This document shows, in pieces, positions 15,701-25,446 of a stretch of 64,000 nucleotides of DNA (position 1 is the first letter of the stretch; every line of letters starts with the position of its first letter). Location of the stretch: the NCBI GenBank assembly GCA_920105805.1, contig CAKKTI010000005.1:1-64000 (forward strand), written 5' to 3'. The DNA comes from Condylostoma magnum. Lineage: Eukaryota; Ciliophora; Heterotrichea; Heterotrichida; Condylostomatidae. Below the pieces are notes generated by a model. That model ran no database searches, had not been told where the DNA came from, and saw only the letters and a list, made by a program, of their open reading frames with translations. The translations under genes and the position numbers were made by a program.

Positions 15701-16154
15701 AATGCTTAATGGATTTTTTCATTCTGGGATAGTTTTCTTTGTCCCGTTATACTCTGCAATAGAGTCAAGAGCAATAAATGAAGATGGATAGAATTATGAC
15801 TTATGGTGTATTTCCATCACATCATTCACATGTGTAGTTATGGCGGTGAGTATTAAGTTAATTTTGCATACAAGAATTTGGAATTATGTGCATTTTGTGG
15901 TATTGGGATTCTTCAGTTTAATACCATTCTTTGGATTTATATTTGTATATGATTTTATAACAGAGACTCCTGCATATTTAACAATGGGAATTTTAGCTTC
16001 TTCAAGTTATTTCTATACAAACATCATTGCTACTAGCTTATTTGTCATTGCTTTTGATGGAGGAATTTACTTTCTGAGAAGGCTGAAGTACCCTACTAAC
16101 TCAGAAAAACTTCAGGATTTTATAAAGAATAAGGGAGCTACCAATAGAGAATAA
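12756..16154 (+). CDS. P4-type ATPase (phospholipid flippase)
   Basis: Predicted protein of 1132 residues, the normal size for aminophospholipid flippases, which move lipids to the cytosolic leaflet of plasma and endomembranes. Seen in order: [19 protein letters not shown] at the first helices, the actuator loop [10 protein letters not shown], the PISL motif ([13 protein letters not shown]), the phosphorylation site SDKTGTLT (Asp380), the nucleotide-domain KGADTKM, RVWMLTGDK with W coded by TGA, and GDGANDVSM (near 818), then the C-terminal membrane helices. All catalytic motifs are intact. The stop is TAA after TNRE, or TGA three codons later. Confidence 0.95.
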
Positions 16155-16290
16155 ATAAGTTGATTTTAATGTAAGTTTAAGGTTGTTTTAAATATGATAA
16201 CTCATAATTATTATTACAATTTTTTCGTATTTATGGTAAAATCATACTACATATAATATACGAAACAAACGCCTATCAAAATTCAAATAT

Positions 16291-17523
16291 TTAATACCTA
16301 GAAGAGCTCCTATTTAGTAGATAATCCACAGTTGATTGTAATCTGCTATATTACTGATTTAACCCTCTCTCTACATCCTACAGTGAACTGTTTAATTATC
16401 TGTAGTGAGTATCACTCGACAATTCTACCTACTAAATCTTATCATTTATATCCTATGTTTCCTTAGAATACTTAAATGATAAGCTATCTAACCCAGAACC
16501 AAGTGAGTTTCTTAAATCTTAGTCCTAAGCTTAATAATGTCCAATAGTGCTTTCAAATTTACTCTAAAGCAAACTTAGCTAATTCTCTAGACTTCTTATA
16601 TAATCCTATTGCTTTTAACTGTTATGAAGTAAAGTGTCTTCTAGTTACTGTGTAGTAAGAGATGAGTCTTACAATCTTTCCCTCAGTCCATATATTACAT
16701 GCTTATTATTCTCTAGCTCTGTCTTCGTCTAGGATACATTTCCATAGAGTTCATCAATGTTCTAATTAACTTACCTCTCTAGTTGATCTGAGTTTCTCTC
16801 TAAATAATCTAATTTTGTTGATAAGTCTTGCCTTAGATTAGTTATATCTCCCTATTACTTCTCAATTCCAGATTCTAAGATTTCTAATAGCTTTGCAGAG
16901 TGCTGAAAATTATAGTCTAGTTACTACGCATATTTTGTATTATCCTATCCTTATTACTTAAGTTGCATCACCTAATCTGATATTCTATCACAGATCTTAC
17001 TAAGACGTTAATCTATATCATGAATACTTATATTATTGCTCTTAATTTCCTCCCTAAGTTCTTAAATTGTGTCTTATACAGTAATAGACCTCTAATTCTA
17101 CTCATCTCTTACAACTTTCATCATTTAACCGAGTCTTTCTTGCCCTTAATGCAAACTTCCAGCCTGCTCTTCTAAATTTTGTATTCTTTGCTCTAATTAT
17201 CTGAACTATTTTTGTATTGAGTCAGTTAGTCCTTTCTTTTAAGTATTTATTTGTGTGTGGGCCTCAGTTACTCTATCCTCAAGCTGATCTGTTAGATTTT
17301 AAAGCTGATTTTTAAGACTATTGAAGTTTTAGATGTTAAATTTTTCTAATTTTTCAGTGGTATTGATTTCCCCTGCTAAGTCATCTTTTAAATCCATTAC
17401 GTCGTTGTAAAGCTCGTTCAGTTTTGTGTGTATATTTGGCTAGGAGGTTTTTAGTTAACTAGATTGGGTTTAGCTACGGTGCTTAATTGGAGAGACTGGC
17501 CTATGTTTCTTTGGAGAACTCAT
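16291..17523 (-). CDS. Coiled-coil protein, SF-assemblin-like
   Basis: Predicted protein of 410 residues, almost entirely heptad-repeat coiled coil after a short Pro/Ser/Lys head (MSSPKKHRPVSPIKHRS). A basic SP-rich head followed by a long uninterrupted coil with regularly spaced Leu and Arg resembles SF-assemblin and beta-giardin, which form striated basal-body fibres. That assignment is by resemblance only. It starts 16 bp after the stop of the upstream minus-strand gene. TAA after RSSSRY is chosen as the stop, with a TGA five codons later as the alternative. Confidence 0.6.
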
Positions 17524-17539
17524 TTCCGTTATTTATTTA

Positions 17540-18127
17540 TTAATAAATTATGCAACATGCCTTGTTAACTCCTTCTGCTAATTCTGAGTTTCTCTTAGAT
17601 CTCTTGGTACTCTTACTTGATAAAACTGAAGGCTTAACATGAGAAACTTGATTAGCCATGTCCTTATCAACTGAATCTAGTAAGCTGGAATACGATTGTT
17701 GAGCAAATGATCGCTGCCCTCTATTCTCTCTTGAAAGCTTCAGAGCTATTTATTGTATATTTTAAATTTTCTGCTTTCATTGATTTTTATTAGGAGTATC
17801 TATTATCTATGGATTCTCTTCTTTTAATTCCTTTTGGTAGTTGTAATATTACCAATATGTATCTGTCCATGTGTCTTGAAAATCAGCACTTAATTCGTTG
17901 AATTTATCAATAAATTAGATTAAGTTAGATTGATAATCTGAAAAACTAGAATCATTCCCTAATTCAATAATTTTATCTAGTATCTTTTCTTCTAGAATCT
18001 CGTATTCTGACATTAATGATTGTAGATCTTGTATATCTAATCTAGGCTTTTATAATTTCTGAACAACGTCTTGCCATAAGTCTATTCTTGTCTCAACTTC
18101 GCAGATTTCAAGAATAGGGTCATCCAT
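17540..18127 (-). CDS. Hypothetical helical protein ending CCIIY
   Basis: Predicted protein of 195 residues starting MDDPILEICEVETR. It is helical and acidic in the first 130 residues (LWQDVVQKLQKPRLDIQDL) and basic and Ser-rich afterwards. The last residues, NKACCIIY, before a double TAA resemble a CaaX or palmitoylation site, which would place the protein on membranes; tyrosine as the last residue is unusual for CaaX. The N-terminal half has the feel of a syntaxin-6 type N-terminal helical domain, but no SNARE motif is seen, so the family is left open. The start follows a perfect TATAAAATG. Confidence 0.55.
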
Positions 18128-18212
18128 TTTATAATTATCCCCACAATATTTATGTACTAAAATAATTACATATAACTCATCAGAGTAATAATTTAAGTTA
18201 ACAGAATCTTTA

Positions 18213-18809
18213 CTAATAATGCCTTCTATAATTTACAGTATCTTCTTCTTCATTAACTACAGGCGCCTCACGAATTAACTCAGGAAACGCGTCTTTAAAT
18301 CTTTTGACCTTAGGCTAAATAACAGCAAAACAGTAGCCATTACTAGGATTTTTCTAATAGAACTTTTAATGCCTTTTATCAGCCTTATAAAAATTTGTAA
18401 GTGGTTAAATTTCGGTTACAACACAACCTGGCCAAATACTTAACTCCTCTATTCTCTATTTAGACTCCTAAGCAACCACTCTTTACTCCTCATCATGATA
18501 AAAAATAACAGATCTATATTACTATCCAACATCATACCCCTATCTATTAAGAGTAGTTGGATCATGAAATCTCCAAAATATATTGAGAATATCATCGTAC
18601 TTTATATTGTAAGTGTTATACTCTAATTAAACCACCTCAGCATGCCCAGTCTACCCCTAGCACACCTGTTCATGCGTAGGAAACTCAACAAATCCCCCGG
18701 CATATCCTGAAACTACCTTCTAAATTCCGTACAAGTTCTGAAAAATAGCTTCTAAACCTCAAAAACACCCTCCTCCTAAAGTGGCGGTTCTTATAAATGG
18801 ATCTAACAT
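18213..18809 (-). CDS. msrA: Peptide methionine sulfoxide reductase A (copy 1)
   Basis: Predicted protein of 198 residues. MsrA reduces methionine-S-sulfoxide in proteins. The active-site motif GGGCFWGLEAIF gives the catalytic Cys15; the neighbouring Trp is coded by TGA. GYAGG, TGHAEVVQLEYN, FWRFHDPTTLNRQG and QYRSVIF follow in the normal MsrA order, so the protein should be active. An acidic tail (NEEEDT) precedes TAG TAA. The ATG lies inside the last codons of the upstream MsrA gene in another frame, a 7-bp overlap. Neither gene has an obvious signal peptide. Confidence 0.93.
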
Positions 18810-19324
18810 TTTGTATTACTAACTTTTTCCTTAATTTTCTCTACTTTTGGGGCAATTATAGCAATTGATTCCTCGTGGTCTGGGTTGTTGGAAAAAAAGT
18901 CCTAGTGATAATCCTCAGCTTCATAGAAAGTGGTGAACTCTGTAATCTCAGTAACGATTGGTTCTTTATACTTTAGTTACTCATACCATCTTGATTACTC
19001 AGCTAGAAGTCTTTGCTTATCACTGTTATAAAATATCCCACTTCTGTACTGAGGCCCTTCATCAATTCCCTGCTTATTCAATGTAGTTGGATCTATAATA
19101 GATCAATAATAATCTAACAATTCTTTTACTTCTACTAAATTTGAATCAAATTCTATCAAAACTGCCTCAGCATGGCCAGTTTCCCCAGCTTTTACTTGTT
19201 TGTAAGTTGGATTTTCGACGAATCCTCCAGTATACCCTGAAACCACGTTCTCTACCCCTGGAATCTACTCAAACACTCCTTCCATACACCAGAAGCAGCC
19301 TCCTGCTAAAACAATAAACTCCAT
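18803..19324 (-). CDS. msrA: Peptide methionine sulfoxide reductase A (copy 2)
   Basis: Predicted protein of 173 residues, paralogous to the next gene downstream. Active-site motif [14 protein letters not shown] (Cys10), followed by [31 protein letters not shown] and QYRSGIF. Here the tryptophan next to the catalytic cysteine is TGG, whereas the sister gene uses TGA. A second cysteine directly after FW marks the GCFWC subtype. The stop must be TAG at 18803: no TGA occurs in this frame across the entire next gene. This is strong local evidence that TAG can terminate translation. Confidence 0.93.
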
Positions 19325-19355
19325 TATAATTTAAATTAAACTATAGTCTATTGCT

Positions 19356-20765
19356 TTAGGTAGTGTTTTGAAAGAGGTAGGAGGGGTTTTGCAATTCAGA
19401 ATGACTGTTAAACTCTAAGCATTCTACTTCAATTTACTCCTCAGATATTCCAATTGGAAAATTTTGTGTTTGGATTATCTCCATTGATGTTTGATTCACT
19501 GCTAAACCTACAGGAACTCCTATTTTTAATTGTCCGTTAGATTTTGGTATTAGATCAAAATCTTCTACTGTAAATTTTGATACTTTGGACTATCCGGATG
19601 GTTTAACTAATGTTGTGTTGCTTATTTACAAAACATCGTAGCTTCGGCTTTCAAAACCTATATTTTAATCTGGTACAATATGCTAACTTATATACTTTTT
19701 TACTATTATAAGGCAAAAAAGGCAACATACTAATATGGAAATGAAAACTACTGCGGATATTATCAAAATTGTTATATCCAGCTCACTTTCTGATTCTGAA
19801 CTAGTGTTTTCTTTTGTGTATGAGTAATTATGTGCTAGAGGATTAACTAGATCAACAGTACATTGCTCAGCATCTATAAGAAAATGCCTATATTAGTAAA
19901 TATACAGAGTTCTGAGTAAATTGTTTATCTCTTATGTATTATCTAATACAGCACAACGCCTGCTAAATCTTATGGATGTATGACAGTTATTATTTATTAA
20001 GAATATTGATCTTAATGCATTGCTGTATTGGAAAAATTCTTCATCCCCTGGTTATGCTATGCAGTGTGAATTTCCATCATTGTTTAAACCACAAAGACAT
20101 CTTCCATTTTCCCCATTGCTTAAATTACAGTCTTTATCTTAGTTACATACAAAGTCTGCGTCTTAAATATTATATGGAGCGTCCTAGCAAGCTAACTAAG
20201 AATCAATGTACCCCGATTAGCATAGTAGTGAATCAGTATTAAAATCAAATGAGTTAAATTTGCTGCCGTTTGGTAAGGAGAAATATTATTTACAATTACC
20301 ATTAAAGCATCCACTATCGTTATTACATTCAAGATAACTGCTGCATACGCTTCCTTCTCCAGTCTACACTTTACAAAATCCACTATTAATTTAACTACAC
20401 GCTAGCCCAATATCACAGTCATCTGATAATATACAGGACTCATCTTACCCATAGCCCCTACAAACTCCTCCTTGACAGCTCTTAGACCTACACTCATTAT
20501 TTCCACTACAATACTCTCCTGGCAATTTCAAATCTCCTGTGTAAGTATCAGAAACACAGTACCCTGGATTATTATTAAAATTTAAAGATTTGGTAGAATA
20601 CATTTAATTTACATTACAAATCTCACCTTCAGAGCAGGAAGAAATAGAAAGTGTTGAGGATTGGTATTCAAAGCACTTATTATCATCCCAGGTTTTGCAT
20701 TATGTTACAGGACAAGTTTGTGAGTTGATTAATTAGGAGCATATTATAATCAGAATACTTATCAT
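19356..20765 (-). CDS. Cysteine-rich type I membrane protein
   Basis: Predicted protein of 469 residues. A signal peptide (MISILIIICSQLIN) leads a cysteine-rich extracellular or lumenal region of about 300 residues with repeated short loops such as CRSKSCQGGVC and CDIGLAC, resembling dickkopf-like or EGF-like modules of ciliate surface proteins. One transmembrane helix follows (ITILIISAVVFISILVCCLF) and a cytoplasmic tail of about 100 residues. No receptor family is recognised. The ATG follows the upstream gene's TAA by 2 bp. The stop is TAA after LFQNTT, 31 bp before the next ATG. Confidence 0.7.
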
Positions 20766-20767
20766 TT

Positions 20768-22630
20768 TTAATAATTAGAGTTTTCTAAAGAGGGAGCACC
20801 ATCCCAGAAGTCTTCTCCTTTCTATAAAGGTTGTTCCTCATTGGATTCTTTAGTCGTACTGCTCGACTTAGTCCTATTATTGGTTATATTTATTTGATTG
20901 GTGCTTTAAGTTTGTAGTTTTTAGGGTTTTACTGGAGATGATAGTTGGCTACTAAAGGCAATTTATTATGAGAATCTTTTATTTTATGGTGTTTTTATTT
21001 AGGGAAGTTTAGTTGAGAAATTCAAACTCCTTCTTTAATGATTTTTATGTCTTAGCATACCTTTAATTATTTAATTTTCAGCTTGATTTTATTCGAGTTG
21101 TTTTATAGCTAAATCCAACTCTCTTTTATACTTTTGAGATTGGTTTTGGTTTAAATGTTATTACATTTCTTTGATTTAAGCTGTTAATATACTGTTTTTT
21201 TCATCTTTTTTCCTTATTTATTACTGGAATTTAGTAATTTACTTGTTTTTTTCTTTTGTTTGCTATAATATCTACCTTAATTAATTTTCTCTTTTATTCA
21301 CTTACTGATTTATTTTTACTATTTCTTTCTTCAAAGATTTATTTTCTATTTACAACTAGTCTTATTTTTGCAACTTATCCTATAATTATTGAATTTTAAA
21401 TTGTTATTTTTGTATTATCTAATCATTATTTTATTTTTTTAACCTTGAAGTTATTTAAACTCCCTGAGAAGATAATTAGCTTAATAAACATTGCATATTA
21501 TTATCCTATTTCCTTTCCTTTATATCTACTTTAACTCAGTTAATAGTCTAATCTATTCAGTTAACTTCTATTTTCCAGCTTAATTTTATACTAGAAACCA
21601 TTTACAATCCTTACAGCAAATCTAGAACTTTATCTTTTTCTATATCTTAAGTCGTTCCCTATTAATTAAACCTTTACCTTAATCTATTCCCATGCCATAC
21701 TATATCAGAGTTTTATATATAAAAACTGTAAGGAATCTAGCTTAAATGTAGATTATTCACAACACTATCTCTTTACAGCTATTACCCACCATTGACAATA
21801 ATCATATTTTCACTTAGTAACTCTACATCAGGTGGATTACTTCCATAATAAACCATTACAAACTCCGCTTCTTTATATTCTTCATTTTTACACATTTCTA
21901 AGTTTTCCTATATAATATCTAAAGCTGTATCATCTATCACATCAATGATCCTAGTATCTCTTGGCCTGACTATAGTAATGGGAAATCCAACAGATTAATC
22001 AATTAGTTTAAACGTATTAATAGAATCTCCAGCATTAAAGGTTTCTTCAGCTTTTGACTTATCAATTGCTCTAACTATACTAACTATTTCCATCTGCCCA
22101 CTATACACTACCTTTTAGCCAATAACAACAAAACAGTAAGGAATATACGGGAATTTTAACTCCACAAGATTTTGCTTAATCTCCTCTTTATCAATTTAAT
22201 AGATCTGTACATCATCTCACATCCGTTCATGCTTTACAAATGTGAGTTAGTCATCTTGAGAAGTTTAGAGAACGATAACTTCTGCATCTACCTCATATCT
22301 TTGCTCTATAAATTCAATATCAGACAACTATACAAAATCTCCAATTAGTACAAAATAACTTTTGTTAATATCAAAATCAACCTAGATCTATTCTCCTATT
22401 GATATACATTATACCTAAAGAAAATTCAGCCTAGGCAAAATCTGGGCAATTGCTCCCATTGATTAAACTCTCTATCTAAGTTACTACACATCATTTCCAT
22501 CGGCCATACCTGCCACTTTTCTGTACTTAACACTTCCATCCTCAAATCCAATAAGCACCTAGCACTGATGCTCTCTATACTCTTGTAGCAAATTTGCTAA
22601 TAAATCTCCAGTTTCATCGATTAAATTCAT
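20768..22630 (-). CDS. Uncharacterised protein with C-terminal coiled coil
   Basis: Predicted protein of 620 residues. The N-terminal 300 residues look globular (MNLIDETGDLLANLLQEYRE, QVLIGFEDGSVKYRK, FVVIGQKVVYSGQMEI). The rest is a Gln/Lys-rich coiled coil and a disordered Ser/Thr tail ending GAPSLENSNY. The two halves are in one frame with no break, so they are treated as one gene, although an internal ATG at 21496 could in principle start a shorter coiled-coil protein. No known domain is recognised. TAA is the likely stop; the next in-frame TGA overlaps the next gene's ATG. Confidence 0.6.
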
Positions 22631-22635
22631 TTTTA

Positions 22636-23739
22636 CTAATCTACTCTAGCTTTTGGAATAGACTCCGTGGATATACAGATGCAGAATCCAAGGAATGCAG
22701 TTACACCCAATGCAGCTATTAATACATCAAACCTTCATTCTTCTACAAACATATGCTCTGAGTCCTAAAAGTTCCTAGCTGCTGTTTTTGCTGCATCAAC
22801 TGATCGCATCTCTCTTCTATATGATTGTTCGTATTCATAGTCAAGTTTATTGTCTATAAAAGAAATAAAACCGCCGCTATCGATGAATTCTTGCATTTCT
22901 AGCACTTTTTTGTGAAGAAAGTCTACCTCTTCGCTGATTTCTTTTAGAAAACTATGTCTGGCCTCTTGGTCTTCTGTGTCATCTTTTAAATCTTGGAAGG
23001 TATCCTTTAGGTTTAAAACTCGTTAGGATAAATTAGGAAGTTCTTATTTGAAGTGCTGGTATTCTTGCATAAAGTTAGTTTAGTTTTAAAGAGATTATGT
23101 GATTTACTGTACTTTTTGCTCAAATTAAGTAAATTGGGTGTTTCAGTTTTACTGTATTTGTTTAGATTGATGTTCATATTGAGTTTGGCTTAGGTTATTA
23201 AGAGTTATTCGGAAGTTGGATATTTATGATTTCTCACCTTAAGTGTTTTCTACTGCGATGTATTTATTTTCTGTATTAAATGGTTGATTTGAGCTTATGC
23301 ACTGCTTATTATTTGCGAATATTTGTATCTTATCTATAGTAATATCAATTTTATAGCTTACTTATTAGTCTGTGCTAGAATTACATTTTTCAGTGTCTGA
23401 GTTTAAGGTAATTTCACCATGTGATTTATCAATTAGTATTTTGTTTGATGCCTTTTAAGTAAGATAGGCTAGTGTCTCTGGGTCTTAAGCTAATTCATCT
23501 AGAAAATATAAATTTAAATTATTACCAGATTCAAGCTCTAATTATAGTTAGGATGTTGGGAATGTGTTATGATTTATTAAAATACCTTTGTTTTTAATCA
23601 CTCCATTATCAATAGTAATATTATCAAAGCCTTGTCATTAATGGTTCTTCTCTTTTTCTTAGTTTACTGAGAAAATATAGCTTGCGTTTATATGCTAAAA
23701 TGCTAAAGTAATAAGGAAGATTTAAGCCAATTTTACCAT
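22636..23739 (-). CDS. Type I membrane protein with lumenal coiled coil, cargo-receptor-like
   Basis: Predicted protein of 367 residues. Seen: signal peptide (MVKLAQIFLITLAFQHINA), a beta-rich lumenal region (about 25-170), a long coiled coil (about 190-300), one C-terminal transmembrane helix (VLIAALGVTAFLGFCICI) and a short tail ending KARVD. This order is that of ERGIC-53-type cargo lectins, but no lectin-specific residues are identified, so the call is by architecture only. The start has the TATAAAATG motif. TAG ends the gene 5 bp before the ATG of the next. Confidence 0.55.
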
Positions 23740-24307
23740 TTTATACTTTTAAAATAGCCTTAGAGTTATAATTATTTAGTTAATTATGGAAATGACATAT
23801 AACACTTTAAGAATATATAGTTTAAAGCTTAGATATATGATTACACTTAATAATTTGTTTAGTATATTGAGTAAAAGGCTACATGATAATTCTTAAATCA
23901 ATTCAACTTTATAAATTATATCATCACAATTAAGTAAGCTCTGAGAAACTATTGTTGATTAGATAAGCTTGTAATTATTTTATAAAAGAGAAAAAGCCTT
24001 GATTGCTTTCATGAGTTAATATACCCGTTATCACTATTCAGTATTTGTGTAAGATAGATATTGTTGCAAATAATATTCAACAGTGTTATATAAGTTAATA
24101 TCCTTTATATACGAGTAGTATATTTTAACTTTATAATTAATTAATTGTATTCATATTATTTCTTTCTAGAGTGATTATGTTACTTTTATTATATATTTTA
24201 CTTCACTAGTTTAAAATCCCTTAGCTTTTCTTAACATTTTTTATAAATATCTAAACATATCTAACAAATTTTACCCTAATAAGACTAATCAATAATAACC
24301 TCATAAA
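23740..24307. other. Divergent intergenic region
   Basis: About 570 bp of AT-rich sequence between the start of the minus-strand membrane protein gene and the plus-strand gene at 24308. It should carry both promoters. A plus frame from 23786 stays open and in frame with the next gene, but its composition (Ile, Tyr, Leu, Asn) is that of random AT-rich DNA, and nothing in it is recognisable. Confidence 0.55.
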
Positions 24308-24901
24308 ATGGAATCAGTCAAATCTCTAAAAAGCTTAAATATCCAAACTCACAATGGATCCCCAATAATGTCTAAAGAACTTTTATCAATGCAAGCATTA
24401 AGCTCAGACAGAAACTCATACTTAAAATAAATTATCTCCCCAATCAAGTCATCTAGGTATTACAGCAAACATCATAACTAACCAAGACAATCCTTTCTAT
24501 AATTATCCTCTCCAATTCAGCGATAGCAAAGCCAGCAAAACTTCTAAACAACTAAAAACCTGAATTTACCTTCAATAAAAAGCTAGCCACATCTAATAGA
24601 AAAACTTGCCTCTCACCTAAGCAACAAGCAATTTAATTAAAACCAACTTCAAGAGAAAATGTTTACATGCTAATACTCCCCATAAAATCCTAAAAAGCAT
24701 CTAATCCCCAGTGATCTAATTTAGAACTTAGCAAAATCAAGTCTAGGTGCATAAATCCTCAGAGATGTCACCCGAAAACTGGACCCAGAAAAGCTCTACT
24801 AACACGGAATGTATAACAAAATCCATTAATCCCTATAACAACGTAAAAACAGAATTAAGAAGATTATGAAACTGAGAAGATTGAAAAGGTTCCTTAATTA
24901 A
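24308..24901 (+). CDS. Hypothetical Ser/Gln-rich protein
   Basis: Predicted protein of 197 residues from a start with good context (cataaaATG), beginning MESVKSLKSLNIQTHNGSP. It is low in acidic residues and rich in Ser, Gln, Asn, Lys and Leu; the C-terminus is a basic helix (KNRIKKIMKLRRLKRFLN). No domain is recognised. TAA at 24899 is taken as its stop. The UBE2H start codon follows in the same frame after TAT AAA, so reading that TAA as Gln would fuse both proteins; the TATAAAATG start motif argues for separate genes. Confidence 0.5.
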
Positions 24902-24907
24902 TATAAA

Positions 24908-25429
24908 ATGTTTAAGCGTAGAGAGATGGATTTCAGTAAGCTAAGCTTACGATATCAATTAGAAAGAGTTGAAGACCAACCAAATATTGCTATCGTAACC
25001 TTTCCGGGCCCTCCTGACTCGTTGTATGAAAACGGCCAGTGAAAAATTAGGGTAGAGCTGCCAGAGAATTACCCTTATAAATCACCTTCAATTGGATTTT
25101 AAACAAAAATCTACCATCCTAATATAGACGAAAACTCTGGAAGTGTGTGTTTAGATGTCATAAATTAGTCATGATCACCTATGTTTGATTTATAAAATAT
25201 TTTCGATAGCTTTATTCCTTAATTACTGCTTTACCCAAACCCTAGCGATCCGCTTAATGGGGAGGCAGCTGGACTGATGATTAAGTATCCAGAGTAGTAC
25301 AGGAATAAGGTAAAGGATTCTGTATTAAAGTATGCAGGTGGTGTTGAAATAGAGGATTTGAGTGATATGAGTTTAGATGATGCAAGTGAGTTATCAGATA
25401 CATCCGACTTAGATTTAGACTTACTTTAG
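24908..25429 (+). CDS. UBE2H: Ubiquitin-conjugating enzyme E2, UBE2H/Ubc8 type
   Basis: Predicted protein of 173 residues. The UBC fold is complete: ENGQWKIRVELPENYPYKSP, the HPN motif in IYHPNIDENSGSVCLDVI with catalytic Cys81, and PQLLLYPNPSDPLNGEAAG, closely following UBE2H. The acidic C-terminal tail (DLSDMSLDDASELSDTSDL) is also typical of UBE2H/Ubc8, the E2 used by GID/CTLH ubiquitin ligases. The Trp of INQSW is TGA. TAG at 25427 is taken as the stop, 17 bp from the stop of the convergent kinesin-1 gene; reading on would add five codons before the next TAG. Confidence 0.93.
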
Positions 25430-25446
25430 ATAAAAAATTATTAGAA

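Noticed and set aside
18203-19324. Tandem MsrA domains as one fused protein joined by a tiny intron
   Set aside because: Trial GT-AG introns of 17 and 21 nt at the junction put the second domain out of frame; each copy has its own start.
21496-22630. Two genes split at the internal ATG 21496
   Set aside because: The frame is continuous from 22630 to 20768 with coding-like sequence on both sides, so one gene is simpler.
23786-24307. N-terminal extension of the 24308 gene through the divergent promoter region
   Set aside because: The open frame is uninformative without real stops, has a TGA inside, and its composition is random; the 24308 ATG has the local start context.
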